DNA from: Nonomuraea cavernae | GTDB taxonomy: Bacteria > Actinomycetota > Actinomycetes > Streptosporangiales > Streptosporangiaceae | Reading direction: 5' to 3' | Assembly: GCF_014646355.1 (NCBI RefSeq) | Contig: NZ_BMNH01000030.1 | Location: 1 to 50,748 of the forward strand | DNA length: 50,748 bases | Shown here: positions 32,270-40,858 of the stretch, in pieces | How the letters are laid out: every line of letters starts with the position of its first letter | How positions within the stretch are numbered: position 1 is the stretch's first letter | Program-made: the position numbers and the translations under genes | The notes under the pieces: generated by a model | Told to the model about the DNA's origin: nothing | What the model saw: the letters and a program-made list of their open reading frames with translations, nothing else | Database searches by the model: none

Positions 32270-33067
32270 GTGATCTCACTCGCGGCGGGAACCGTACGTG
32301 ACGCCGGTCCCGCGCAGGTCCTCCAGGCGGCGAGCACCGCCGGTTACGACGCGGCGGGTCTGCGGCTCGACCCGGCGTCCGTCAGCCTGGCCGAGGCGGC
32401 GCGGCTGCGCCGCCGGGCGGACGACAGCGGGCTGACGGTGCTCGACGTCGAGGTGGTGCGGCTGCGGCCGGACAGCCATCTCGACGACCAGCGGCGGCTG
32501 CTCGACCTGGCCGGGATGCTCGGCGCCCGGTTCCTGCTGACCGTGAGCGAGCACCGGGACGAGGGTGCCACGGCGGCCGACCTCACCCGGCTCCACGAGG
32601 CGGCGCGGGGCCACAGCACCCGGATCGCCCTGGAGTTCATGCGGTTCACCGGCGTGCCGACCCTGGCCGCCGCGCTCGCCCTGCTGGACGGGAACGGCCT
32701 GGCCGACGCCGTCGTGGTCGTGGACGCGCTGCACCTGCACCGGGCTGGCGAGCCTCCCGAGGATCTCGCGGCCGTCCCGGCGGAACGGATCGGATACGTG
32801 CAGCTCTGCGACGCGCCGGCGCACCCGCCGCGAGGGCTCGACGCGCTGTCCTGGGAGGCGAGGCACGACCGCCTGGCCCCCGGCGAGGGCGAGCTGCCCC
32901 TCGGCCGGCTGCTGGCCCAGGTGGGCCCCGCCGTTCCGCTCAGCGTCGAGGTCCAGTCCGACCGGCTCACCGCCCGGTCGGCCCCCGTCGCCAGGGCCGG
33001 GCGCCTGCTCGCCGACACCCGCCGGGTGCTGGCGTCCGCCGCCGGGCCGGGCCGCTCGACGGTCTGA
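32270..33067 (+). CDS. Sugar phosphate isomerase/epimerase-like TIM-barrel protein
   Basis: A 265-residue protein of the AP-endonuclease-2/xylose-isomerase-like barrel family. Acidic and histidine residues suited to bind a metal appear at strand ends: ALEFMRFTG, VVVDALHLHRAG, YVQLCDAP and SVEVQSD. GTG start preceded by GAAGGG. Catabolic clusters often carry such proteins as isomerases, epimerases or dehydratases of ring-cleavage or sugar-derived compounds. The following SDR is 96 bases on, across a tandem repeat. The reaction is not known. Confidence 0.85.
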   Translation: MISLAAGTVRDAGPAQVLQAASTAGYDAAGLRLDPASVSLAEAARLRRRADDSGLTVLDVEVVRLRPDSHLDDQRRLLDLAGMLGARFLLTVSEHRDEGATAADLTRLHEAARGHSTRIALEFMRFTGVPTLAAALALLDGNGLADAVVVVDALHLHRAGEPPEDLAAVPAERIGYVQLCDAPAHPPRGLDALSWEARHDRLAPGEGELPLGRLLAQVGPAVPLSVEVQSDRLTARSAPVARAGRLLADTRRVLASAAGPGRSTV

Positions 33068-33071
33068 CCCG

Positions 33072-33149
33072 ACGATCCAGCCCAACGATCCAGCCCAACG
33101 ATTCAGCTCGACGATTCAGCTCGACGATTCAGCTCGACGATCCAGGACG
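33072..33149 (+). repeat. Six-copy 13-bp tandem repeat between the isomerase and SDR genes
   Basis: Units start at 33072, 33085, 33098, 33111, 33124 and 33137. Two read ACGATCCAGCCCA, three read ACGATTCAGCTCG, and the last is ACGATCCAGGACG. The array begins 4 bases after the isomerase stop and ends 14 bases before the SDR start. A variable-number repeat here would change the spacing between two co-transcribed genes. Confidence 0.9.
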
Positions 33150-33163
33150 AGGTAAGGAGTGTC

Positions 33164-33847
33164 ATGGCGAGAGTTCTCGTGACAGGTGGCGGGTCGGGGA
33201 TCGGCGCGGCGGTCTGCCGCCACCTGAACGACACCGGATGGACCGCCATCGCGGCCGACCTCCGCCCGCCCGAGGGCGGGCTGGTCCTCGACACGACCGA
33301 CGAGGCCGCCTGGGAGCGGGCACTCGACGCGGCCGGCCCGCTCGACGGCCTGGTCAACTGCGCCGGGATCCGCAGCCGGGTCGACATCGCCGACCTGGAC
33401 CTGGTGGAGTTCCACCGGATGCTCGACGTGCACGTCGTCGGCACGTTCCTCGGCATCCGGGGCATGGCGCGGCGCTGGGCGGCCGAGCGGCGCACCGGCG
33501 CGGTGGTCAACATCGCCTCGGTCGTGGCCACGAACGCCGTCGCCGGGCAGATCCACTACGTGGCCGCCAAGGGGGCGATCGCCGCGATGACGCGGGCCGC
33601 CGCCGTGGAGCTGGCCCCGGTCGGCGCCCGGGTGAACGCCATCGCGCCCGGCGTCATCCGCACCCCGATGACCGCCGACCGGCTGGGCGATCCCGGCCAG
33701 ACGGCCTGGCTGATGTCCCGCGTGCCGGCGGGCCGGGCCGGGGAGCCGGAGGAGATCGCCACCGTGGCCGCGTTCCTGCTGTCCGAGGCCGCGTCGTACG
33801 TCAACGGGGTCCTGCTGCCGGTCGACGGCGGGTGGACGGCGAGCTGA
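33164..33847 (+). CDS. Short-chain dehydrogenase/reductase (SDR) 3
   Basis: A 227-residue classical SDR, on the short side: TGGGSGIGAAVC near residue 7, NCAGIRSR, serine in NIASVVATN, YVAAK, and the end NGVLLPVDGGW. AAGGAG lies six bases before the ATG. It is probably co-transcribed with the TIM-barrel protein across the tandem repeat. Likely oxidises a hydroxyl on the pathway intermediate. Confidence 0.92.
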   Translation: MARVLVTGGGSGIGAAVCRHLNDTGWTAIAADLRPPEGGLVLDTTDEAAWERALDAAGPLDGLVNCAGIRSRVDIADLDLVEFHRMLDVHVVGTFLGIRGMARRWAAERRTGAVVNIASVVATNAVAGQIHYVAAKGAIAAMTRAAAVELAPVGARVNAIAPGVIRTPMTADRLGDPGQTAWLMSRVPAGRAGEPEEIATVAAFLLSEAASYVNGVLLPVDGGWTAS

Positions 33848-33921
33848 CGTGCTCGCCGGCCGCGCGCTCACGGCGGACCCGAGCATCCCGAACCTCACGG
33901 TGCTCGTGACCTGCTGAGCGA

Positions 33922-33944
33922 CGCCGGCGCGGGCCGCGCCGGCG
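33922..33944. terminator. GC-rich hairpin between convergent SDR 3 and ferredoxin genes
   Basis: CGCCGGCGCG (33922-33931) pairs perfectly with CGCGCCGGCG (33935-33944) around a 3-base loop, in the 156-base gap between convergent genes. It suits termination from both sides. Confidence 0.75.
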
Positions 33945-34003
33945 CGCTCGGCCGAGTGGTCGTCGGCCGTGGTCCTGTTCCAGCCGCTGGGCGGCGCTCG
34001 AGC

Positions 34004-34222
34004 TCAGTCGAGCGCGACCTCGGCCCCCTGGTCGAACACCTGGATGGCGCCGGACGGGCAGCTCCGCGCGATCTCGACGAGATGGTCGTCGCTCAGCGCG
34101 CTCACGCCGGCCGCGGGCTCGGCGATCTCGTCGTCGTCGAACCGGAAGGCCGCCGGCGCGTCCGCGACGCACTTGCCCGAGCTGATGCAGACGTCCTTGT
34201 CGACCCGTACCTCGAAACCCAT
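34004..34222 (-). CDS. [3Fe-4S] ferredoxin of P450 type
   Basis: A 72-residue ferredoxin with three cysteine ligands: C12 and C18 in CISSGKC, and C55 in CPSG. The missing fourth cysteine marks a 3Fe-4S cluster, usual for actinobacterial P450 donors. The start at 34222 has GGGAG five bases before. It lies 50 bases after the P450 gene in the same unit. It would take electrons from the reductase at 19220, 14 kb away, the only such reductase here, and may serve both P450s. Confidence 0.93.
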   Translation of the reverse strand: MGFEVRVDKDVCISSGKCVADAPAAFRFDDDEIAEPAAGVSALSDDHLVEIARSCPSGAIQVFDQGAEVALD

Positions 34223-34272
34223 CTGCTCCCTCACCTGATCGCTGCCGAACTTGATGCCCGCCCGGTGCCCGC

Positions 34273-35493
34273 TCAGCCCAGCAGGGCCGGGTAGGTGCCC
34301 CAGTACGGGCGCTGCGTGTGGGCGTCGCGCTGCGGCGGGTTCGCCGGGTCGCGCCGGACTCCCTGGTTGAACAGATACTGCACCGCGCCGGGCACGAGGC
34401 CGAACAGGTGCGCGTCGGGGTCGGTGTCCGCGCGCGGCACCACGCCGGCCGCCAGGTCCTGGCCGATGCACACGTGGATGCCGGCGGCGAACGACAGGCC
34501 GAACGGACCGACGCCCGCCGGCAGCTCGCGGTACGGGTTGAACTCCCCGGCGTCGGGCCCGAACACCTCGGGGTCGCGGTTGACGGCCTGCAGGTCGATG
34601 ATGACCTTGGCGCCCTCCGGGATCTCCGTCCCAGACTTGAGCGACACGGGAGCCAGCGCCCACCTCATGCCGACGGGGCTGGACGGGTTGAGCCGGACGG
34701 TCTCGTGGACGCACCGCTGCACGAACAAGGGGTCGTTCGCGACGCGCCCGGCGTCCTCGGGGTGGTCGGCCAGCCAGCCCAGGATGTGGTCGATGGACCG
34801 GACGAACGCGGTCGCGCTGGTGTGCGCGCCGGCCAGCAGGAAGAAGGCGATCTCGCGCCGCAGCACGTGGGCGGGCAGCTCCAGCTCGGCGTTGCCGCGC
34901 AGCAGCGTCATGAGAACGTCCTTCGGCAGGTCGTTCTCGCTGATCTCGCCCGCCTCCAGCGCCGCCAGCGCCTTCTTCCGGCGGGCGATGGACGGCTGCA
35001 GGAACTCCTCGTCCCACTCGTCGAGGGCCTGGCTGATCCTGGCCGCCAGGGCCTGCTTGTCCTCGGTGGAGTGCGCGAGCGTCGCGCCCTTGATGAACCA
35101 CTGCATGTAGTCGTACAGCCGCCGGGTCTCCTCCGCGGTGCCCTCCGGCCGGTCGATCCCGGCGGTCAGCGCGGCCAGGTTGAGCATCAGCTCGTGCCCC
35201 AGGTGCACCAGGTCGACGCCGCCCTTGACGACGTACGGCGCCAGGGTCCGCTCCGTCACCTTGGGGAACAGGTCTCGCTCGTAGTGGTCGAAGGTCTCGC
35301 GACGGAAGATGCGGTTCTCGACACGGCGGCGTTTGCGGTGCTCGTCGCCGTGCAGGTTGACCAGGACGTCGCTCATGACGACCTCTCCCTCGTCGTACAG
35401 CGCCTGCCTCAGGTCCTTCTGGCGGTACACGTCCTTGGCCGCCTCGAAGCTGCTGATGGTGAACGTGGCGACGCTGGCTTCAGGGGTGATCAT
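34273..35493 (-). CDS. Cytochrome P450, paralogue of the 17934 P450
   Basis: A P450 of 406 residues (409 if the ATG at 35502 is used). The start at 35493 is preferred because GGAGG lies nine bases before it but directly abuts the ATG at 35502. The heme loop is FAAGIHVCIG, with Ala in place of the usual first Gly, cysteine present; the K-helix has ETVR. The I-helix reads AGAHTSAT with histidine where an acid is expected, as in the other P450. Shared N-terminal block RRRVENRIFRR and tails with the PPxxxAHxxR pattern confirm paralogy. Followed by its ferredoxin. The promoter carries the shared motif copy D. Confidence 0.93.
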   Translation of the reverse strand: MITPEASVATFTISSFEAAKDVYRQKDLRQALYDEGEVVMSDVLVNLHGDEHRKRRRVENRIFRRETFDHYERDLFPKVTERTLAPYVVKGGVDLVHLGHELMLNLAALTAGIDRPEGTAEETRRLYDYMQWFIKGATLAHSTEDKQALAARISQALDEWDEEFLQPSIARRKKALAALEAGEISENDLPKDVLMTLLRGNAELELPAHVLRREIAFFLLAGAHTSATAFVRSIDHILGWLADHPEDAGRVANDPLFVQRCVHETVRLNPSSPVGMRWALAPVSLKSGTEIPEGAKVIIDLQAVNRDPEVFGPDAGEFNPYRELPAGVGPFGLSFAAGIHVCIGQDLAAGVVPRADTDPDAHLFGLVPGAVQYLFNQGVRRDPANPPQRDAHTQRPYWGTYPALLG

Positions 35494-35527
35494 GCGCGAC
35501 ATCCTCCGGATCGGGCCTGGCGTTCAG

Positions 35528-35633
35528 CATGTAGTCGGTAGAACACTCACGTCAAGACTTTTCCACCGGTTAGCGCAAAGATCGCGGGCAGGTGTGGAAC
35601 GCTACACACGAGGGTGGTTAGAACCCTTGACAC
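35528..35633 (-). promoter_or_regulatory. P450 promoter with shared motif copies D and E
   Basis: Copy D: minus-strand TTGACG (35550-35555), 16-base spacer, TACATG (35528-35533), matching copy B almost base for base, with GTCGGTAGAACACTCACGTC inside. Copy E: GGTTAGAACCCTTGACAC (35616-35633), oriented to the right and resembling copy A. Between them GTGTG-N8-CACAC (35592-35609) is another dyad. The 185-base gap is thus a dense control region for the P450/ferredoxin unit. Confidence 0.5.
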
Positions 35634-35687
35634 TACGGAAGCGCGCGAGGGCGGCATCCGCCACCAGACCGACGCCGGAAGCGGTGG

Positions 35688-38600
35688 TCAGCGCAGCAGC
35701 CGCAGCACCTCGTCGCCGAGCGGGACGCCCAGCTCGGCCCGCCGCTCCCGGTAGCGTTCGACGTTCGCCAGCTTGACGCCCTCGTAGCCGCGCACCAGCT
35801 CGGCGGACTCGGCGACGGCCACCGCCCGGTCATAGCCGTCGGCGTCGAGCGTCCGCGCCAGCTCCGTGACGACGGCCTCGTACTCGGCCGCCAGCGCGCG
35901 CTCGACACGGCGGACGCGCGCGTACCCGAACGGGTCCAGCGGCGTGCCCCTCAGCACGCGGCCCCTCGCCAGCCCGCGCAGCACCGGCCGGAACCAGGGC
36001 CCCAGCTTGAGCTTGCGGCCGACGCCCATCGACCGCAGCATCGGCGGGTGCAGGTTGTAGGTCGCCTTCGTGCCGCCCGGCGCCTGCGCGGCCACCGCCG
36101 CCTCCATGGCGGGGTCGGTGAGCAGCCGGGCCACCTCGTACTCGTCCTTGTAGGCCCACAGCCGGTGCGCGCCCCGGGCCACGGCCTCGCCGAAGGCCGT
36201 CGCCTCGCCCACGGCCCGCTCCGCCGTCCACGCGGCCTCGACGAGGCCGGCGTAGCGCCGGGCCGCCGCGGCGCCGGAGTGCGCGCGGAGCTCCGCCGCC
36301 CTGATGCCCGCCAGCCGGGCGGTCTCGCCCCGCATCGGCCGGCCGGTCAGGAACTCCGACCCGTCGGGTACGGCCGGCCGCGCGGGCTCCCCGGAGCCGC
36401 CCGAGACGGCGCGGGCGAACGCGGCGGGGTCGGCCACGCTGACCCGGCCCCAGCGGAAGGCCGCGGTGTTGAGGTCGACCTTGACCCCGTTGAGCGCGAT
36501 CGCCCCCTCGATCGCCCGCGCGGTCAGCGGCAGCGCCCCGGCCTGGAACGCGGCGCCGACGACCAGCAGGTTGGCCACGTCGGTGGAGCCGAACAGCGCC
36601 TCGGCCGCGCCCAGCGCGTCCAGCTCGTGCAGGGTGGACGTGGCGCCGCGCAGCCGGGCCAGCATCGGCTCGGTGTCCGGGTAGGCGACCCCGGGGTCGT
36701 ACACCATCTCCCCCGTCGGTGTCCGGCTGGTCGAGGCGATCGCGACGGTGCGGCCGGGATCGCCGAGGGCCAGGTGCCGGGCGTCGGTGGCCACGAGCAG
36801 GTCGAACGCCAGCACCGCGTCGGCCCGGCCGGTGCCGACCCGGTTGGCCGGCTCACCGTCGCCGGTCGACAGCCGCAGGTGCGACGTCACCGGGCCGGCC
36901 TTCTGCGACAGGCCGGTCTGGTCGAGCCCGGCGCTGCGCAGCCCGTCGTGCAACGCGGCGGTGGCGAGGACGGCGTTGACCGTCACGATGCCGGTGCCGC
37001 CGATCCCGGCCAGGAACACGTCGAACGTCGGGCTCGCCGCGGGCAGCCGGGGGTCGGGCACCGCCGGGGGCTCGGGCCGCGCGCCGGAGGCGTGGCCACG
37101 GGCAGCGCCGGTCCGCACCGTGACGAACGACGGGCAGTCTCCCCGCAGGCAGGTGTAGTCGGTGTTGCAGGAGGTCTGGTCGATCCGGGTCTTGCGGCCC
37201 AGCTCGGTCTCGACGGGCTGCACGGACAGGCAGTTGCTCTGCACGCCGCAGTCGCCGCACCCCTCGCAGACACTCTCGTTGATCACCACGCGCTCGGCGC
37301 GCTCGGCGAGCGCGCCGCGCTTGCGCAGCCGCCTGGCCTCGGCCGCGCACTGCTGGTCGTAGATCAGCACGGTGACGCCCGGGACGTCGCGCAGCAGCCG
37401 CTGCGCCTCGTCGAGCCGGTCACGGTGCCAGACGAGGGTCCCGGGCGCGAACCGGTCCCGCCTGGCGTAGCCGCGCGGCCGCTCGGAGCAGACGATGATC
37501 CTCGACACGCCCTCGGCGTGCAGCTTGCGCGTCAGCGCCGGGACGCTCAGGCCGCCCTGGGGGTCCTGCGCGCCGGTCATCGCGACGACCTGGTTGTAGA
37601 GGATCTTGTACGTGATGTTCGCCCCGGCCGCCACACAGGCCTGCAGCGCGAGCTGGCCGGAGTGGAAGAAGGTGCCGTCGCCGACGTTCTGGAAGATGTG
37701 CGGCACGTCGGTGAACTGCGCCTGCCCCAGCCACTGCACTCCCTCGCCGCCCATCTGCGTCAGTGAGGTGACGTGCGAGGTCTCGCGGTCGGCGATGGTG
37801 ACCATGGTGTGGCAGCCGATGCCGCCCGCGCCCAGCGACCCCTCGGGCAGCACCGTCGAGCGGTTGTGCGGGCAGCCGCTGCAGAAGTACGGCTTGCGGG
37901 CGGCCACCGGGGTCAGGCTGAGCGTCATCCGGGGCGCCGGTGGGGGCGGCGCCAGCTCGACCCGGCCGGCCAGCAGCCGGCGCAGCGGGCCACTCAGCCG
38001 GTCGGCGGTCAGCAGCCCGCCGGCGGGCACCAGCGTCCTGCCGTCGGCGTCGCGCTTCCCCAGCACCTCCGGCGCGCCGGGCGAGCCGTACAGGAGGTCG
38101 CGCACCTGGCTCTCGACGAAGGCGGTCTTCTCCTCGACGACGACGATCCGGCGCAGTCCGCGGGCGAACGACCGCAGCGTGGCCGCCCCGAGCGGGTACG
38201 GCATGCCGACGCGCATGAGCCGGATCCCGGCCCGCTCCAGACCCGCGTCGTCCAGGCCGAGATCCAGCAGGGCCTGCCGCACCGCGTCGTACGTCGCGCC
38301 GGGAGCCGCGATCCCGAGCCAGGCGTCGGCGGGGTCGACCTCGACCACGTCCAGCGGGTTGGCGGCGCCGAACGCCTCGACCATCGCCCACCGGGGGCCG
38401 AACAGGTCGTCCTCGGCGAGCAGGCTGTCGGTCGGCGAGAGCAGGGTGCGCTGCCGGTAGGTCCACGGCCGCCCCTCCCACTCGATCGAGGGGATCTCGA
38501 TCCGCTGGCCGGCGAAGTCGCGGTCGACGGTGAAGATCCCGTCCGCGACACCGCTGACCACCTTGACGCCCACCCAGCAGCCGGAGGCCCGGGACAGCGC

Positions 38601-39188
38601 GATGCCGTACAGGCCGAGGGTGACGAGCTCTCCGGCGTCGCGCGGGTAGAGCACGGGCAGCCCCATCGCGGCCAGCGCGCGCTCGCTGACGCACGGCAGC
38701 GTGGACGACGACGACCCGGGATCGTCGCCCGCCAGGGCCAGCACCCCGCCGCGCGGGTCGACGCCGTACATGGAGGCGTGGCGGATCGCGTCGCCCGACC
38801 GGTCGACGCCGGGGCCCTTGCCGTACCAGATGCCGACGACGCCGTCATGGGTCCGCCGCCCGGCGGGCAGCGTGGACTGGCTGCCCCAGACGGCCGTGGC
38901 GCCCAGCTCCTCGTTGAGGCCGGGGAGCAGGCGCAGGTCATGCTCCTCGCGCAGGGACTTCAGGCCCGCGAGCGTCTTGTCGAGCCCGGCCAGCGGGCTG
39001 CCCTGGTATCCGGACACGAAGGTGGCGGTGCGCAGGCCGGCCCGTCCGTCGCGCTTGTGCTGCTCGGCGATCAACCGGGCGACGGCCTGGACGCCCGTCA
39101 GCAGCACCGGCCGGGCCCCCGGGCGGTAGCGATCGGCGAGGCTGATCCGGGCGTCCGCACCGGTGACGGGCTCGGCGGTCTGGGTCAC
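35688..39188 (-). CDS. Fused indolepyruvate-type 2-oxoacid:ferredoxin oxidoreductase
   Basis: A 1166-residue enzyme joining in one chain the IorA-like TPP subunit and the IorB-like gamma domain, the usual aerobic-bacterial form. Order: pyrimidine-binding domain (FVSGYQGSPLAGLDK near residue 50), TPP-binding domain (GDGTFFHSGQLALQ with a later Asn), a ferredoxin-like cysteine cluster (CEGCGDCGVQSNC, then CNTDYTCLRGDC), and the gamma domain (GIGGTGIVTVNAV). It turns 2-oxoacids plus CoA into acyl-CoA and CO2, reducing ferredoxin. The GTG start at 39188 has AAAGAGG; the open frame extends far upstream but without sense. Context suggests it feeds acyl-CoAs made from oxoacids into the neighbouring pathway, and could reduce a ferredoxin. 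Confidence 0.92.
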   Translation of the reverse strand: MTQTAEPVTGADARISLADRYRPGARPVLLTGVQAVARLIAEQHKRDGRAGLRTATFVSGYQGSPLAGLDKTLAGLKSLREEHDLRLLPGLNEELGATAVWGSQSTLPAGRRTHDGVVGIWYGKGPGVDRSGDAIRHASMYGVDPRGGVLALAGDDPGSSSSTLPCVSERALAAMGLPVLYPRDAGELVTLGLYGIALSRASGCWVGVKVVSGVADGIFTVDRDFAGQRIEIPSIEWEGRPWTYRQRTLLSPTDSLLAEDDLFGPRWAMVEAFGAANPLDVVEVDPADAWLGIAAPGATYDAVRQALLDLGLDDAGLERAGIRLMRVGMPYPLGAATLRSFARGLRRIVVVEEKTAFVESQVRDLLYGSPGAPEVLGKRDADGRTLVPAGGLLTADRLSGPLRRLLAGRVELAPPPPAPRMTLSLTPVAARKPYFCSGCPHNRSTVLPEGSLGAGGIGCHTMVTIADRETSHVTSLTQMGGEGVQWLGQAQFTDVPHIFQNVGDGTFFHSGQLALQACVAAGANITYKILYNQVVAMTGAQDPQGGLSVPALTRKLHAEGVSRIIVCSERPRGYARRDRFAPGTLVWHRDRLDEAQRLLRDVPGVTVLIYDQQCAAEARRLRKRGALAERAERVVINESVCEGCGDCGVQSNCLSVQPVETELGRKTRIDQTSCNTDYTCLRGDCPSFVTVRTGAARGHASGARPEPPAVPDPRLPAASPTFDVFLAGIGGTGIVTVNAVLATAALHDGLRSAGLDQTGLSQKAGPVTSHLRLSTGDGEPANRVGTGRADAVLAFDLLVATDARHLALGDPGRTVAIASTSRTPTGEMVYDPGVAYPDTEPMLARLRGATSTLHELDALGAAEALFGSTDVANLLVVGAAFQAGALPLTARAIEGAIALNGVKVDLNTAAFRWGRVSVADPAAFARAVSGGSGEPARPAVPDGSEFLTGRPMRGETARLAGIRAAELRAHSGAAAARRYAGLVEAAWTAERAVGEATAFGEAVARGAHRLWAYKDEYEVARLLTDPAMEAAVAAQAPGGTKATYNLHPPMLRSMGVGRKLKLGPWFRPVLRGLARGRVLRGTPLDPFGYARVRRVERALAAEYEAVVTELARTLDADGYDRAVAVAESAELVRGYEGVKLANVERYRERRAELGVPLGDEVLRLLR

Positions 39189-39385
39189 GGCGCCTCTTTC
39201 ATCAAGCTGAGATAGCTGACTTATTTGTGCGCTAATGTGCGGTTGGAGCATCCAGCCAGTCAACGTTCTTCCAGAATTTTGAGCATGCTGCGCAGTCAGC
39301 GGCCACCGCGAGCGATGACAGGTGAGCACAGCGACCAGCATCGACCGGCTCGACGCGGAGCTCCTGATCGCGCTCCGGCTCAGGC

Positions 39386-40753
39386 TCAGGAGGCGTCGCG
39401 GGAGCGGATGGCCTCGGTGCGGATCCTGGCGAGATGGTCTTCGAACGCCACCACATCGAACGGGACGGCTGACGCCTCCAGCTCGTTGCCCAGGGCGTAC
39501 AGCAGGTCCATGCCGCCCCGGCTCGCGGCGAACTCCTCGTCGATCGGACGGACCAGGCCGCCGATCGCGTCCTCGGCCCGGTGACGTATGAAGAGGATCC
39601 GCCACTGCCCGAGGAACAGGCGGAACTCCTCCAGCCGGTCGTTCGCCTCGGCGACCTCGGAGACGATCTCGCGGAGCGTCAGGTTGACCTGCCGCGCCCT
39701 GGCCGACATCTCCAGCACGCTGTCCCGCATGGCGTCGCAGATCAGCGGCACATCGTTCAGCGAGGCCGGCGGCGCGACGCCGTCCACGACCTCGGCGGCG
39801 AACGCGGCGACCATGTCGTTGTGCAGGCTCGCCAGCGCGATCCCCTGCCGCAGATCCGTGACGTGCGAGCGCAGCGCGGCGAGCCTGGACACCAGGCGCT
39901 CCAGCGTGGTCACGGCGGTGCGGGTCGGCGTGGCCATCACCCGGGCGACGTTGGACAGCACCGGCGCGGTGTCGGCGACCTTCTCGGAGGCCCGCTGGGC
40001 GGCGACGACCGCGGAGTCGAGCCGGCGGGCGACGTCGAGGACCTGCGCCGACGACCGCACGAGCCGCTCGCTGAGCACCCGGTAGCCTTCCAGCCGCTCG
40101 ACCAGGTCGGCCAGCCGCGTTCCCAGCGCTCCCGCCTCGGCCAGGACCTCCGCGATCGGGCCCCGCGCCGAAGGCCGGGCGTACGTCACGGACCCCGACC
40201 GGCCGCGCACCGCGATCTCGGCGGTCAGCCCCTCGGTGAGGAAGGCGTCGAGGGAGCCGAAACCGAGCCCGAGCGACAGCTGTTCGAGGTGCTCCATGCC
40301 GACCCGCGCGACGTCGCGGCGGCTCATCCCGGGGCGTCCGGCCGCCTCGGACTCGACGTCGGCGACGAGCTCGTACATGTGCTTGACCCGCTGGAACGGC
40401 TCGGCCCGCGGCGCCATCCGGACCGACAGGAAGCCGTCCGCGGCGGGAGTCATGGTGGCGAAGACCCAGTAGTGGCCACCGTCCTTGGCCACGTTCTGCA
40501 TGTAGGCCCCTGATGGACGCCCGGCGAGCAGGCGTTCCCACAGCGCCAGGAAGACCCCGGCCGGCATGCCGGGGTGACGCACGATTCGGTGCGGGGCGCC
40601 GACGAGCTCGTCGAGGGAGAACCCGGAGATCTTGACGAAGACGGAGTTGCCGCCACGGATCACCCCGTGCCTGTCGGTCGTGGAGAAGAAGAGCTCGTCC
40701 GAACCGATGAACCGTTCCACGCCGCTGGGCACGATCGACGCGCCGAAACCCAT
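39386..40753 (-). CDS. Soluble Aer-type PAS sensor protein with long helical domain
   Basis: A 455-residue protein. The PAS domain (about residues 20-110) is of the Aer kind: GGNSVFVKISGFSLDELVG, RIVRHPGMPAGVF, and NVAKDGGHYWVFATMTP. In Aer this domain binds FAD and senses redox. The remaining 340 residues are mostly helical, with heptad-like stretches and no membrane segment, kinase, cyclase or methyl-accepting signalling tip that I can recognise. GGGAGG precedes the ATG. It lies between the ferredoxin oxidoreductase and the CoA-transferase genes on the same strand. Partner and output are unknown; a redox-sensing role beside a ferredoxin enzyme is a hypothesis. Confidence 0.8.
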   Translation of the reverse strand: MGFGASIVPSGVERFIGSDELFFSTTDRHGVIRGGNSVFVKISGFSLDELVGAPHRIVRHPGMPAGVFLALWERLLAGRPSGAYMQNVAKDGGHYWVFATMTPAADGFLSVRMAPRAEPFQRVKHMYELVADVESEAAGRPGMSRRDVARVGMEHLEQLSLGLGFGSLDAFLTEGLTAEIAVRGRSGSVTYARPSARGPIAEVLAEAGALGTRLADLVERLEGYRVLSERLVRSSAQVLDVARRLDSAVVAAQRASEKVADTAPVLSNVARVMATPTRTAVTTLERLVSRLAALRSHVTDLRQGIALASLHNDMVAAFAAEVVDGVAPPASLNDVPLICDAMRDSVLEMSARARQVNLTLREIVSEVAEANDRLEEFRLFLGQWRILFIRHRAEDAIGGLVRPIDEEFAASRGGMDLLYALGNELEASAVPFDVVAFEDHLARIRTEAIRSRDAS

Positions 40754-40858
40754 TGCCTGCCTCCCCGATCTCGCGGAAAGGATATTGGCCGGCCCCGTCG
40801 GCCCTCATACCGGATCACACGACACCGCCCGCGTCCGGCTGACGCCTCGTGAGCCCTG

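Noticed and set aside
33072..33149. Tandem 13-bp array as a CRISPR array
   Set aside because: Units are contiguous with no spacers and far too short; it is a simple tandem repeat.
35613..35640. A plus-strand promoter starting at copy E of the shared motif
   Set aside because: TTGACA is present but no -10 follows at normal spacing and no plus-strand gene lies downstream; it is kept only as a motif copy.
35688..40808. A single 1706-codon open frame on the minus strand
   Set aside because: The right third is antisense shadow of the PAS gene with no protein-like sequence. The real ferredoxin oxidoreductase starts at the GTG at 39188, with a ribosome site and the normal family length.
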